From NCBI GenBank assembly GCA_020055645.1, contig CM034546.1, positions 27,156,001 through 27,220,000 of the forward strand: 64,000 bases of DNA. The letters are read 5' to 3'. Of this stretch, positions 1 through 12,385 are shown one piece after another. How positions within the stretch are numbered: the stretch's first letter is position 1; every line of letters starts with the position of its first letter. Under the pieces are notes generated by a model. The model was not told where the DNA came from. It ran no database searches and saw nothing but the letters and a program-made list of their open reading frames with translations. The DNA comes from Tomocerus qinae (Eukaryota > Arthropoda > Collembola > Entomobryomorpha > Tomoceridae). The translations under genes and the position numbers were made by a program.

Positions 1-2128
1 AGTTTTAAAAAACTCTGATATTTCCGGTTCGTCCTCAAAACAAAACTTACTTAAAGTTGCTGAGTGGTTGGATAGCACTTTGGCAGCTTTAGAAACGTTC
101 ATGCGTTCCGCACCCCTAACTTCAATAAGATCTTGAGTTAATCTTGGGGCGACTTGAAGCTCACTATTGTCGTAGTTGACTAGAGTTTGCAAAGTATCTT
201 TTGTAATTAGCGTTCCAGACTTTAACATTATTCCATGATCAACAGTGTGGTTACGCAACAGTTTTATCATATGGGGACCATCAGGAAATATAAAGATATT
301 TCTATCCATACATTGTGGGTTTGTAAAACTATACTTTGTAAGAGATATTCCCAGTTCATTATGGAGATCTCTGTTTGATCCTCCCAAATCGCTTATTAAA
401 CCACACACTTTAAAATTAATCTGTTCTAATTTACATATAATTTCTATGATCAAGGGTTTTGTTACTTCCTGATCAAATTCAAAGTAGAAGGGCTGTTCCC
501 AAGGCTTACCACAAAGGCCTCTAAGAAATATCACTTGAACTTTCTTACATGGTCCAATTACCATGTCTAGAGATGTACCCATTACCACTGATGAGTCCAG
601 AGACATTTCATCACAACAAATTGCACAAAGTCGTTGAAAGTCATCCATAGATTCTCCCTCTCCTTTCATAACAGTCAGTACATCATGCAATATCCCGTTT
701 TCGCAAGAAAACTTTTGTGCCCACCGTTTCAATGTACTTGCTCCGGGGAGGGGGATCTTCCAAACCTCTCTAATGGTCTCGTACGCCTTTCGAGATATTG
801 CAAATAGAGACAAGCTTTTTGCGATATCGTCAGGTTCCCAATTTACTTTCTTAGATCCAGAAAATTTTGATAGTTGCATTGGAGAAAATATAGATTTAAC
901 TGAAGTTAATAAGCGACTGTCCGTTGAAGAATTCTTGGTTTGCATCGACGATTGGATTTTAATGTTTGCAATTGCAATCTTCTTTTTAAGGCGTCCTTCC
1001 AAAATTTTTATAATTGATAATTTTCTCTTAAGATACTGTTCCTTTTTTTGAACATTTAGCAATTTAACTGTCAGATTCCTCTTTTGATAGTAAAATTGTT
1101 GATGCTGGTTTTTTTCATATAACTTGATTGAATTCTGAGTTTCTGTAATTAATTATTAAAAACAGTAAATGTAATGGTTAAGGATAACGGGCAAACCGTT
1201 CTGGCTACCATATTACATTTTTTATAAGTCGACTTAAATCTCACAAACAACCAGGCTGGCATTAAAGTGTAGATTCTGCTCCGAAAGAGTATTTCATTTT
1301 TTTCGAATCTAGTGGTATAGTGTAATTTCAATTTTACTCGGAACTTCCTGTGTAAAGTTTTACATTTTCTTTCGGAATGGGGATGTAAGGAAATGGGATT
1401 TATTTAATTCGAATCTATCCTTTTTTAAGTCCTGGTTGTTTCTGAGGTTTTATAGGGATTTAAAAGTTTTAAGGAAATGCTATTAGTTTCGTTTATTAGT
1501 GGAATAGTTTTACTGCAACCTGTGGAAAAGTCACAACTGAGAGTACTTATAGAATTTGATTCATCATCTGTAAAAGGCTCCAAACAGACAGGTGCAGAAA
1601 CGGACATATCTGGTGGTCCCATGCTGTCGACAAGAGGATGAACGATTGAATCTAAAAAATCGGTTGAAAATATTTATTAAAAATCGATCAGTTTAATTTT
1701 AAAAGCAGAAAAGCCTGTATGTATTATTAATTAATATATTATTCATATTTTAGATCATTACCACAAGTTTTTGAATTACCGTTTTCAGACATGGAATCAT
1801 GCGAAGTCCTCCTCGACACATTAGTTGTTCTAACGACTGATAATTTTTGCAATGGAAGATTTAAAGTGGGTACGACTCCAGGTTTTAAAATCTTTCTTTC
1901 CTTCAAATTAAGCATCTTGTTCATTTTGTCTTTAATAAAGTCATTTTTGTGAAAATGGCGAGAACACACTACAGCAGTTTTTGTATTAATTCGATCTGCC
2001 CTTTTACATTTGGATTCCCAAAGTTTTGACAAAGTTTTGTCTTTTGGAAAGTGGTGAAGAGACATATCTTCATCCAGTTTCATGCTTCTATGAGTGTTGT
2101 GGCACAATGAAATAGCACAAGAAGGCAT
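1..2128 (-). CDS. P-element-like transposase with N-terminal THAP domain (3' end outside window)
   Basis: The gene starts at ATG 2128 with a THAP zinc finger: two Cys near the N-terminus, a later CSRHF (C-x2-H) and a KPGVVPTLNLP segment matching the AVPTIF box. THAP domains bind the transposon ends. Phase-1 exons appear to follow: one about 1524-1651 (contains VHPLVDSMGPPDMS), then a long open stretch from about 1150 to base 1. That stretch has a basic helical segment (LYEKNQHQQF, then many Lys), WAQKFSCENG, LISDLGGSNRDL and FPDGPHMIKLLRNH. The last two match regions of P-element/THAP9 transposases that hold catalytic Asp residues. No stop is seen down to base 1. Exon borders are inferred from GT/AG and phase. 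It could be a domesticated THAP9-like gene, but terminal repeats were not found and the 3' end is missing. Confidence 0.85.
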
Positions 2129-4500
2129 TTTGAAATGCAATTAGAAGCCTATTACAACGTATTTAGTATTTCACTATTGCCTAAAATAGCACACTATATT
2201 TGAAATCAAAATTACACAAATTTTGATATAAATAGCACATCTAAAACGATTTAAACTCATTCGAGTAGTGTTATCATGTGTTTTACACGTTTGATTTTGT
2301 GGAATGGTTACGTCATGTCCCGCGCTACAATATCCTTGCGTAACAAAATTGATAAAGTTTTTGACTGGGATCACCCATCTCTATATAATATAGTATTCTA
2401 CCGTCCTGGGTAATAGGTATCCTAGCGTATTTAAAACGCATCTATGCGTTTTAAATACGCTAAGTATCAAGGACGTATAGAGGGATGGGCTATACGGGCT
2501 AAAGACTACCCCCCACCGAAATCCAGGATAAAGGAATTTTTTCAAAATAACAAAAAATTGCAACTTTTTGCTATTTATAGACTACTTATTACTCATTTTC
2601 GTTAAAAAATGCAAAAATTTAATACAATTAGACTGTCTATCGGAAGTCTATAGCCCCTATCCCCGAAATTCAGTTCTGTATACGTGCTTGCTAAGTATAC
2701 ACCTATATAATTCTAGTTAAATGCTATAGCGCAGTATCAATAAAGGACAAAGGCGGTAAGCCTATGGTTAAGATCCTTCTGTTGAATAGGGTTGATATTC
2801 ATATATATTGTAGAGGGCATTAAGACAATCAACTGTGATTAGCGTATGAAAACCCCCGAGTAGTTTACCTGGGAGAGGTCACCAAAGGTTGTTACCCGGC
2901 ACCCCGAATTTAGGTATCCGTGGTTCGATATATCGTTCATAATCATACATATGTTCTAGAGGACATGAAGACAATCAACTTTTGTTTAAACAAAAATTGG
3001 ATCCGTCGTATCGTTTGTTTTGTCTTCATATGGCAAACCAATACGTTTAAAAGAAAATCGTCCAAGTTACGAATATTTCAATATTTTTCTACCACACTGT
3101 AGATCCTAGGATTCAACTGGTCTTTACTATACATCTTTACTATAGATGAACGTAATATGGGACATGCGCATGGAAATCTGTCGATATTCTAAGTGTTAAG
3201 TATGTCCGTATCGTTTTGTAATGACTCTTTAGATTGCCAGTACTGAATTGGATTTACATTTCAACACGCTTATAGGCATCCTCTATAATATAAAAGCCGT
3301 TATTGTAATTCCGGACGAGTGTTAGTACGCAGGCGTAGGGAATATTTTAACATTTTTCTACCACACTGTGCGTGCTAGTCTTTACTATAATATAAACTAT
3401 AAGCAGTGCATTCGCATAATGATTTCTGTAAGTGTCCGTGTCGGTTTGTATGTAAGCAGAGGATCTTCGTATAACTTTGGCTGGGCCCTGGGCCTGCCTG
3501 GTGTGATATACATGCCATTGAAAATCTGGGATCCTACTAGGAACGCGGACCAGACAAGCACAGAAGCGTTTACGTTTCGTTTCCACGTTTTCATAATACA
3601 TAACTTATAGAGTTACCACAGAAAACTCAAAACCATTAATCGGCCCCAAGACGAAATAAGGACAGACAAATTAACAAAGAAACAAAGCTGGATTTGGGAT
3701 AGTTGGATTTAAAATCTAAATTAAGTGGCTATTACAGTAAGCATAATCTATGTAATGCCAACTACGGCTTCCAAAGCGAGGTTTCAATGGTTTCGAGAAA
3801 AGGTTTCGTTTTGATCACATACCAGTTTCCTCACGCTTTAAGATTTACATAAAGCAGATGTCAAACACTATTTGTAAGGTTACCAAAACCAGTTTTTGGT
3901 TAAAAATAAGCCGTATTTCTTTAAAATAGCGAAAAATTGTCTTGGACCATGCCCTAGTGTCAATGTCATCGTCACATGTAAGTAACTGGTCACTGGTCTA
4001 GTGCAACAACGAAATCTCAATACCCATTTACGAAATTGCAAAATTCTATGCAAAATTTCGCGACATGCATTTATGAAAATTTAGTGCCTAAATTTATAAA
4101 TTTGTGCTAAATTATTTTAAAATTAAGCAAATGTAAGCATATCGAAAGATACTGATACAGAATGGAAGAGATTTTAGGAATTTTAAATTGCGGAAGAATC
4201 AGAATCTCAATCGACTACTTTTGGGGTCCAAATAATTTATGAAATTTTTATAGAATGCAGTGACTTATCCATAGAAAATTTCAATACGGATGGCTTCGAA
4301 GCTAAATAGCAACTGACAGCCTTCAGAGCTATAACTTTATGGAAAACTTCTATAAACAATTGGGGCTAAATATTTAGTTCCTAATTAGAATTTTAATGAT
4401 TTACAGTGTACCTTGTTTCATAAATATTTGAACTTCATTCGTATAATTTTAATTTCGTAAATTGAACAACACATTTTATTACAACACTCAGTAAACAAAT
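2129..4500. other. Intergenic; no gene seen
   Basis: No convincing coding region. Contains a perfect 40-bp palindrome at 2423-2462 and weakly repeated blocks around 3060-3140, 3155-3220 and 3345-3440 that share the words CTACCACACTGT, TCTTTACTATA and a GTCCGTRTCG motif. They look like remnants of a decayed tandem or dispersed repeat. Confidence 0.5.
2423..2462. repeat. Perfect 40-bp palindrome (19-bp arms, 2-bp loop)
   Basis: The arms are TAGCGTATTTAAAACGCAT and its exact complement, separated by CT. The flanks continue as a weaker inverted similarity (CCCATCTCTATA to the left, TATAGAGGGATGGG to the right), so this may be the core of a small inverted-repeat element lying upstream of the THAP gene. 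Confidence 0.85.
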
Positions 4501-5217
4501 TCATTCTTCAAGTTTGACTGCGTGCAACGCAGGTATAGGTAGTGGTGCCTGGTCGATATTTAATCTTTTTCTATCGAAATCACCTTTGTCAATTGTCCCA
4601 ATTTTATTGATGAATACTCCTACCTCCTGAAAGATAGCGGCAGCCTTAGGATTCTCTGTTTCGATTAAGGATTCAATAATCTGATTGTATTTACTTGTTT
4701 TCATCAGTGAAGTATACAGCTCGTAACCTTTTGAACACTCGTCTGGGTAACTTTCCTATAAAAAAGAGAGTATATTAAGTATTAGAATTCTTGGAAATTA
4801 TAAAATAATACTGAAGTAGTCTGGACCCAATCAGGATATTTATTTATGTCAAAGACAATATTATTATCAGGAGACAATAACGGGTTAAATAAATATGCTG
4901 TAGATATTAGCTAAACATAGAATTTTTAGAAATGTGCTAAAAATACTATACTTTTTAGATTAAAATGTTGAGAAAATAATAATTCTCGTGATGTGATTGC
5001 AAAAATGATACCATCTTATTGTCGAAGATATTGTCATATTGTAGCTATTTTCTTAAATTTAAGGAAGTGATGGAAAGAAACTTACTATGATTTGTTTAGT
5101 AGACTTAGAGATTATTTCTCTGGAGTATAATGAGGCAAGCAGAACGGGGAGATTCGATGTCCCATTTATGAGTTTCATAAGGTTTCGTCTTATGTGGTCT
5201 TTCTGACACTTTTCCAT
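4501..5217 (-). CDS. Small CARD-like (death-fold) protein, two exons
   Basis: Exon 1 is 5217-5086 (ATG, 44 codons) and ends ATA|GTAAG. Exon 2 is 4755-4501 and follows TTTATAG. The junction is phase 0, giving 128 residues. The protein begins MEKCQKDHIRRNLMKLING and continues with alternating amphipathic helices (LPVLLASLYSREIIS, YELYTSLMKTSKYNQIIESL, ENPKAAAIFQEVGVFI). Spacing and the RxxLxxLI... / ...PKAAAIF pattern resemble CARD domains, which assemble adaptors in apoptosis and innate immunity. The domain takes up nearly the whole protein, so it would act as a CARD-only adaptor or decoy. The fold call rests on pattern only; another death-fold subfamily is possible. Confidence 0.6.
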
Positions 5218-5724
5218 TATATGATGGAATTAATATTCAAAATGAAAATAATAATATGGATATAAATAATAAAAAAGTATAAAATTATACTGTAGTACAA
5301 CAGCTCTCTAGGGGGAATGAATTTGTGTAATGATTGTGATCTTTATATATACAGAAAACCAGTAGTCCCGTCAACGACAAATAAATGTTATATTATATTC
5401 CTTATCCTTCCACGTAAGTGATAATATTATCTACTTGATTTAGCAAAACTAATCTAACATGAATTAAATCTATAGCCAGTCTTTTCTGTCACATCTTTTT
5501 TCGCGTCGGCCACCGTGCGTATATAGTGATGCATATCTGTAAGATTTTTCTCCGGTAAATAATAGTTAAAATGCAAAATAATTTGATTAATCATCATCAA
5601 ATAATTATGCGCTAATACTTTAATCACAACTACAGATACGGAGAGTTTTGTACATGATTTATAAAATAATATTGATGAATGAAATTCACAGAGATTAACA
5701 TGAGAAATATAGTTACATACCGCC

Positions 5725-5962
5725 CAGGCATACAGAAAATGTTTGCAATCAAACTATTTTAGGCTTCCCTTTTCGGACAGGCATTGCCCGGTAACTACGT
5801 TAGGACTTGCGTCCGCAAGTTGAGGTGGGCTGTCCGTTTTTATAAAATTACGAGCGCTTCCTGCCCGATTTCACAAAATTACTGCCCGCCCGGTAACCGA
5901 ATTTATTTTTTGCTTGCCAGGGTAACGAGGTTACCAAAAAATTATATTTTCTGTATGCCTGG
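5725..5962. mobile_element. hAT-like MITE with 8-bp target duplication
   Basis: A 238-bp element bounded by near-perfect terminal inverted repeats, CAGGCATACAGAAAAT at the left and ATTTTCTGTATGCCTGG at the right. ATACCGCC occurs immediately outside both ends (5717-5724 and 5963-5970). An 8-bp duplication and a CAGG terminus are typical of hAT transposons. There is no coding capacity; an open frame across it is chance. Confidence 0.85.
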
Positions 5963-5970
5963 ATACCGCC

Positions 5971-7441
5971 ATATTTAAGTTTAACAAGAAATAGATTGGG
6001 TTGAAGTTAGTTATGGGGGCACAATTTATTACGAAATTATGTATATATTGTAATGTTGCAAACATTTTATTACTTGTCACATTATATAAGAACAATTAAG
6101 GAGGTTCTTCGGAGGTATATTAGCGTATTGTTGAGAATATTGGTAAAGTTTCTCGAATGTACATGAAAAATAAGAATGAAAGGGGACACATACAAGAAAA
6201 ACAAGAATGTAAATAGTGGGTGGACACTTGTCGGAAACGCAAATTTAAAGCACAAAATTTGTATTAACTGAATTCACTTTCCCCAGTTTTCCAACCACCT
6301 GTGATTGAATACCCAATTTGTCGAAGAATAGTTGGGGCCTCGGAGCAACCAACGCACATACATACATGTATTATGGCATGACTGATATTATATGATATAC
6401 CCTTATCACAGAATGCTATTTTTTGAACTCCGTACTCCGTACACACTTTTAAACATCACACAGTGTCACAGCTGACAGTGGTTAACTGATCAGCGCATTA
6501 GTCAATAGTATCATAACTATTAATTTCAAATAGCCAATACACACCATTTTATTAAAGCAGATATGCGGATGTCACCGACCTTAGCATACAGCAGTTTATC
6601 AATATTATAGACAGCAATATACATGAATTGTACTTCAAACTTTATATCCTATAGACATTTTGCATGCGTTCTGTCTGTACAACTTCCTGTAAAATACATG
6701 TACGTCATGTAACGACATGTCATGATGATATGAATTTGTTTTGATAAAGGCGTTACGACATAATATAGACTTTTATCATTTATTCTACATGTATATATGA
6801 TAAGAGGCAGGAAATTGTAATCCCTAAATGACAAAATGATAAGCACAGTTCCACAAAAAGTATTAGTTAGACATAGGTCAACAATTTTGTTGACGTATAG
6901 TATGGCAAAAATTCTATATAAATGTGATTGTAACACTGAGATCTACAAGGTATTCGGCCGGCGACAGGACAGGTACATATAGTTGTTCACCATTCTTTTT
7001 ACCTATTTCGTACATTATTTCAACAAAGTTTGGAGAAATCCTCCAAACCATTAATATTTCTCAGAACTCTATCGACTCACAAACGAGGCGATAGAATTTT
7101 GAAGAACATGTTGCGCGAATCCCAAAGATTAAAAATACTAGAACATATGTATTAATTAATCCGATTTTTACCACCGAGTGAAATACTCTTTAGGAATCAT
7201 CACCTTTACCTTTATATAATTTAGTGCAAATAAAATTTTGTTGAAGTATTTGAGAAAAAAGTTAGAGCCAGTTTATTTTTCGGAATATTAGAACTGCTCG
7301 TGAAAGTACTCAGTCGTTTAAAATTGAGCATTAAAAAAAACCTTTAGCTGACCAGTTCAAGAGACCACGAAGTCAACCAAATATTAACTAGATATACAAA
7401 AGGTTTAATTAAACCTCAGTTTTTCCATTGGTCGACTTAAT
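5971..7441. other. Intergenic; nothing recognised
   Basis: AT-rich sequence with only short chance open frames on either strand. No repeat structure or RNA gene was recognised. The right end abuts the 3' end of the PSI-like gene. Confidence 0.5.
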
Positions 7442-8388
7442 CTACTTAAATGAAAGATTTAAAAGTTGGTTCTTGAAATTGCGGATTATCTTGATGCCGA
7501 AAAAGATGGTAATGAACAACAGGATAATCCCTCCTCCTACTCCAAAAATTGTGTAGTAAGTGGGTGGTACGTCCACGCTATTACTAGGTACAATTTTCTC
7601 CTTGAACAATATGTTTTCGGTTGACTGTTCTAGATCTGCGGGTGTAGGCGATTTTGATTCAATAGTACTTGGAGAAGTTGGAGCATTGGCTTCAGATGCG
7701 GTATCATAAACGTCCTTTTTACTGACATCGGATGCTTGTATTTGTATTACACTGTAATATATTTTTAGTAATTAATAAACCTGTAGTTAAAATGCATGAA
7801 TTATTGAGTAAATAGCTTTACAAAATGACTTAAAACACATACACAGAATGTTTTTTAAATCGTTCCATTTAGGAGTTACATTTATAAAATTAAATATAAA
7901 TTTAAAATATCTTTTAAAAAACATCAAAATGCCATAAACCGTTGACAGTGAAATTTTGATGATTTTCACTTTGGATTTCGATTTTGCAGAAAAGTAAAAA
8001 TTCAATATTTTATCCTTCTAATTATTAACAAACATATAATATTTAGAATTATTTTTTTAAAAATTAAGAGGTTATTATAAATATGTACCTGCAAAAAAGT
8101 CCTGGGAATTTTCCGTTAGGCCATAAACATGTATTGTCAGTCCAGGACCATGAACAGTGAGCTGCTAAACAGGCATCACAATTATCATGGTCATTGCACC
8201 CTGAAATCAAATAAAATCAGAGCAAAAATCGTAATGAAAATCAAAATTACACTTCTTTTTGAAACACGTAAACTTTTTTCTATTTAGTAATAATCAATTT
8301 TCTTACCCAGACCCACAGTTTTTTCAACTTCCCCACCAAAACAACACGGATTTAATAACAACACAATTAGAAAAACAAATAATTCCAT
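7442..8388 (-). CDS. Secreted/type I membrane protein with PSI-like cysteine module, three exons
   Basis: Exon 1 is 8388-8307, exon 2 is 8200-8089 and exon 3 is 7751-7442; phases (1, then 2) join cleanly to give 167 residues. Exon 1 encodes a signal peptide (MELFVFLIVLLLNPCCF). Exon 2 encodes a compact Cys-rich module with the pattern CNDHDNCDACLAAHCSW then NTCLWPNG...GLFC, like the PSI/plexin-repeat fold of extracellular receptors. Exon 3 encodes a Ser/Thr/Pro-rich stalk, one membrane helix (YYTIFGVGGGIILLFITIFF) and a short basic tail (IKIIRNFKNQ). It is therefore likely a small cell-surface protein with one PSI module. Family and partner are unknown. Predicted from splice consensus only. 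Confidence 0.75.
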
Positions 8389-9609
8389 TTTTAACATTTT
8401 AATATATCAATTCAAGTGTAATAATGTCTATGCTTGTTCAGACGTGTGTAGAGACAATCCGATTGTGTAGATATTGACTTGGATCAAGATGAGAAATTGC
8501 ACTAAATAAGTATATTACATTTTTTTGTGCATGAAACAGAAATGCTTATTTAAAAGTATTTAATTTACTGTATTTGCAAACAGTTGTTGAAAGGCGTAAT
8601 GAGAATACGCAGATTTTTCTTAAGGGGAAGAGCTTCACCAAAAACAATCTCTATTTTATAATCGTAGACTTGATAAAGCAATAAATTTACCTACCTATGT
8701 ATCTATGTATGTATGTTTGTATGTATGTCTGGTAGGGCGATCGTAAAAGTAAAATTTGCATGTCATGAAATTTGGAAATGGGTGTTGAAAGTAGAATAAG
8801 CCGAGGCTCTAGCAGTATACCAAAATTAAAACAGAATTGTTTCATAATATGCACATTTTGTACAATGCAACTTTCAGAAGTATCAGCTGAGTTAAAAGTG
8901 TTTTGCTTTGTTGTGAAGTGTTTTTTACTGCATACACTGTTTACATTTTGCACTTTCAATTCATTCTTTGGTGAGTTTTGACGAAAACACAAACTACCGA
9001 ATTCACTTCCGTATGCCTATCAAAAGAAATACTCATTTTTTAATCTGAAAATTATCAACTGCGTATTCATACTTACACGTCCTGAAGACTGAAACTGCTG
9101 CTGAAACAGATTAAACGTATGGTAAAATTTAATTTGTACACATTAAATAAGATCTGAAAAAGTAGGTTTCATGTTATTTATTTAAAACCAATTGTTATTT
9201 GTAATTTTAGCTTTTAATAATTTCCATTGTATTTGAATAATATTTTCTGCATTTAAAAGTCGTAGTGTATTTTCTGCACAATAAAGATTCAATGTGTTTA
9301 CTATTGGCTAATGACTTTCCAACAAATTATCGAATAATTATGTATATAATAATTACATATTATAATTACATATAATATAATGTAAAAAGTATAGATATGC
9401 ACCAAAAATTTGGTGTATATGATGGGTTTGCTAGGTTCGTTCCTTTGCTGGGTTCACTAGTAGTGAGCATAAAAAGTTTACATGCATAAGTACCTAATGC
9501 ACAGCGGTACCATTAAATAGTGCAATGAGGAAATGAAATTTCTAGAAATACCCATTGTAATAAAAAGTTGTAAATGTCATAAAGTAGAACAAGAAATGGC
9601 AGTATTAGT
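8389..9609. other. Intergenic with short TATG microsatellite
   Basis: Upstream flank of the PSI-like gene. A degenerate TATG/CTATG microsatellite lies at about 8691-8731. Overlapping open frames on both strands at 8687-8992 have no family resemblance and look fortuitous. No other structure recognised. Confidence 0.5.
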
Positions 9610-9622
9610 ATTGATTCATGTA

Positions 9623-10156
9623 GGGCGTACAGGACGGTCTAATGGTGTAAAAACCTGGCTGGCTGTCTGCAATCTTGGGTTCGAATCCTAAGAGCGCCTC
9701 AGGTTGTGTGTTAGATAGTCTGGAATTGGGAGAAGCTATCTTTGCCGTATATTCGTTATTAGCATTGATTTGCCTATCTTGGTGACAATATGACTATCTA
9801 TCCTTACCCTGTCTGCAGTGTGCAGATTGCTCTCTTGGTTAGGTGTACACTACGAGTTTACCTAGTGATATACTGGACTGAGGAGCACATGCGAAGGGAT
9901 GCGGGAGGTTGCGATGACTGTCACACCTAATGTGGTCAGCTCACCTAACCTTGCCACCTAAGCACAGATAGGTAGAGTACGGGACTGTGTAGGGCTGTAC
10001 CACATAATGGTTCAGTACCCCTCACCAAAGTCTCTTCGTGTAAGTCTGTACACTCAGTAAAGTTGTCCGGGAGTCACTGCAAGTAAGCCACCCCAGGCTT
10101 GAGCGGTAGCATAGCTCTACTACTATAGTAGATGCTGTGCTCTCCCCCTAACACAC
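9623..10156 (+). mobile_element. tRNA-derived SINE with LINE-like 3' tail
   Basis: A 534-bp element flanked by a perfect 13-bp target duplication, ATTGATTCATGTA, at 9610-9622 and 10157-10169. The head (about 9623-9705) is tRNA-like, with an RNA polymerase III B box GGTTCGAATCC at 9678-9688 and an A-box-like segment (GGTCTAATGGTG) upstream. The last ~100 bp share blocks with the 3' end of the LINE at 43640-43747: CAGTAAAG, ACTGCAAGTAAG, GGCTTGAGCGGTAG and CTAACACACA. A shared tail lets a SINE use the LINE reverse transcriptase. Confidence 0.88.
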
Positions 10157-10169
10157 ATTGATTCATGTA

Positions 10170-10628
10170 ATGTCACATAATAAAGTAAATTTAGTGCCTA
10201 TATTATGTAGTGTTTTTGGAAGAGTAGGTAAGTCTATTACATTTACACCGATTTACCCCGTAATTTGAAACCGTCGTCAAAAGTTATATCGGGAAAAATA
10301 TCTCAATCTTAATGGATATTGTTGCATTCTCCACTAACTAACTGAACTAATTTCTAGATTTTCGTTAGGTTTGAAAAAACTAGCTAGCTAGAGGATCATG
10401 ATTTTGATACATGTATTTAGGACCAAATCTACATTCATACACAAAGTTGAATTTGGAATGACGTTTATTGTTTATAACAAAACATATTATATTCCTAATG
10501 CTAATACCTAAACTTGATTGAAATAATTAATTATTGTAGGAAGTTTTCATGTGCTTTTCTAAGACATTCCAATTGTTAATATATTTTTACTTAGCTTTCA
10601 TTATCTCTCAAACATATCAAAGGACTAG
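10170..10628. other. Intergenic; nothing recognised
   Basis: AT-rich spacer between the SINE and the 3' end of the Hsp70-like copy. No feature is supported. Confidence 0.4.
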
Positions 10629-12385
10629 TCAGAGACCAAAGCGCAAAGTACTTTGAGAACTGACATTTCTTTTCAAATTGTAAATTTGTTTCAACTGTTC
10701 GGATATTTCTTTTCGTCTCTGTTCATTTATATTATCGGTTTGTTCAGTCACAAATATTTCTTCTTTGCCCTCGCCAGCCAATATAAACCCTTTGGTAGTT
10801 AAGAGTCCCGAGCGATCGAACATAAAATGTATTTGTCCAATACTGCAACCACTGCAAAACCACCTGCAATACTGCAATTGGTTTTGTGACCCGCATCGAT
10901 GGAATAATTTCCCAATGGAATTTTATTGCCCTGAAGCTTGACTAAATTAGCACAAACAGGAGTCCCACCTGCTGGTACCCCAAATGATTCGAGCTCCTTA
11001 GTAGTTGGTAATGGTGTGTTTCTTTCAATCGTCAATTTATTCGATTTGTCTTGAAATTCAATAGCAACTCCGTACTGTAAGGCTTCTGTAACAACAAATT
11101 GTTCTCCTCTTTGCATTGACACTGCATAGTAAATCGTTCCCAATACAATCGCATTGGTAAAAGTAGCAGAGGAAATCTCATTGCAAAATTTCTTCACTTT
11201 ATTCTCATCTGGAGTGAATTCTTTACTACACTTCCCGGATTTTATTAACATACAATACCCAACACTTATCTTTTGGGTCACATCGGCTAAAATAACGTCC
11301 AGATCTTCAGGCTGAGTGCGAATAATTGAATTTAAAAAATTTGATATATATCCAGAATTTTTTAATTCCTTTACAAATGGTGGACTGCAAGAGGATAGCA
11401 TACTGATTTTTCGAGCTGTGACTTTGAATACAGATGAAGTATCATTTTCAATTTCAGATGAGTAGGAATGGACCAACAGGTTGACGTTTCCTCTTTGACT
11501 ATTATAATCTGCAGAAAAGCGGAAAGTCACCGCGGCTGCAGCGTTTTCACTCAAGATCTGCACCACTTCAAAACCAGCCAAACTGGCGCTGTCTTTTATC
11601 ATTTTTCGTTGTACGTGGTCGAAAGCATTCGGGACGCTTATCACGCATCTGTAAATTTTTTCATTGAAATATTCTGAAGCTGTTGATTTTATGTAGCCAA
11701 AAACCAAAGACACTATTACTTCCTGTTGAAGTGATTTTACATTTCCCCTCACCACTTTTTCATAAATGGAACCTACTTTATCCAACAAAACTGTTTCCAT
11801 TTTTAATCCAGATTTTTGATACGCTTCTTTAGCTTCATTTCCAACAGAAATATCTTCAGACAAATTAATGAAGTTTGGTATTGCTGCATTATTAGATATT
11901 TCGAAAAGTTTAGGGCTTCTTTCTTTGTATATTCCAAATTTGATTTCCGCCAGGCCGAATTGGATTCCCAAAATAGAAGATCCAGCCGCTTTGGATTCTG
12001 TATGAGAGACATATGCATTACGAATTCTGCAGTACTCTTCTACTATATTTTCTGAAACATTCTCAGAAAAAGGCTCTATTAATTCCTTTGGGAAAGACGA
12101 CAACTCATTGTAAAATATGTCTAAAGCACTATTTCTGGCCTGAACATGAAACTCGTACAGATTTGTGACTTTATTTGGATCAATATCTCCGATATTGCCT
12201 TGTAATTGATTCTGATAAGCCTTAAATGCCTTAGTTGCAGCTTTATTTGCATTTTCTACGACGGTTGTGTTTTGGTTTTGCATAAATTCCGTTTTGAGAC
12301 CACCCTGTATCCAATTGGCCTTTTGTCCAAGTTCTATTGAAATGGCTTCATCTACAGCATTTATTTGTTGATTTAAGAAGCCCCC
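10629..12385 (-). pseudogene. Hsp70-like protein, partial paralogue with frameshift
   Basis: The open frame from about 12385 carries a helical segment (LYEFHVQARNSALDIFYNEL) followed by an Hsp70-type nucleotide-binding domain: SSILGIQFGLAEIKFGIY where canonical Hsp70 has the phosphate-1 DLGTT loop, then IPNFINLSEDISVG and CVISVPNAFDHVQRKMIKD with SENAAAAVTF. The second phosphate loop (DLGGGT) is not recognisable. Near 10850 the frame breaks; the C-terminal part (FDRSGLLTTKGFIL to the stop at 10629) continues in another frame. A canonical AG precedes the open frame, so 12385 is probably an acceptor, but no upstream exon was found. It is clearly similar to but much diverged from the Hsp70 part of the 58164-63115 gene, and lacks most of its helical region. 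ATP hydrolysis seems unlikely. Confidence 0.75.

Noticed and set aside
8687-8992. Overlapping ~100- and 69-codon open frames on opposite strands
   Set aside because: Both strands open with no family resemblance; includes a TATG microsatellite.
9623-9705. tRNA gene
   Set aside because: A tRNA-like B box is present but the cloverleaf is poor and it is the head of a 534-bp SINE with a target duplication.
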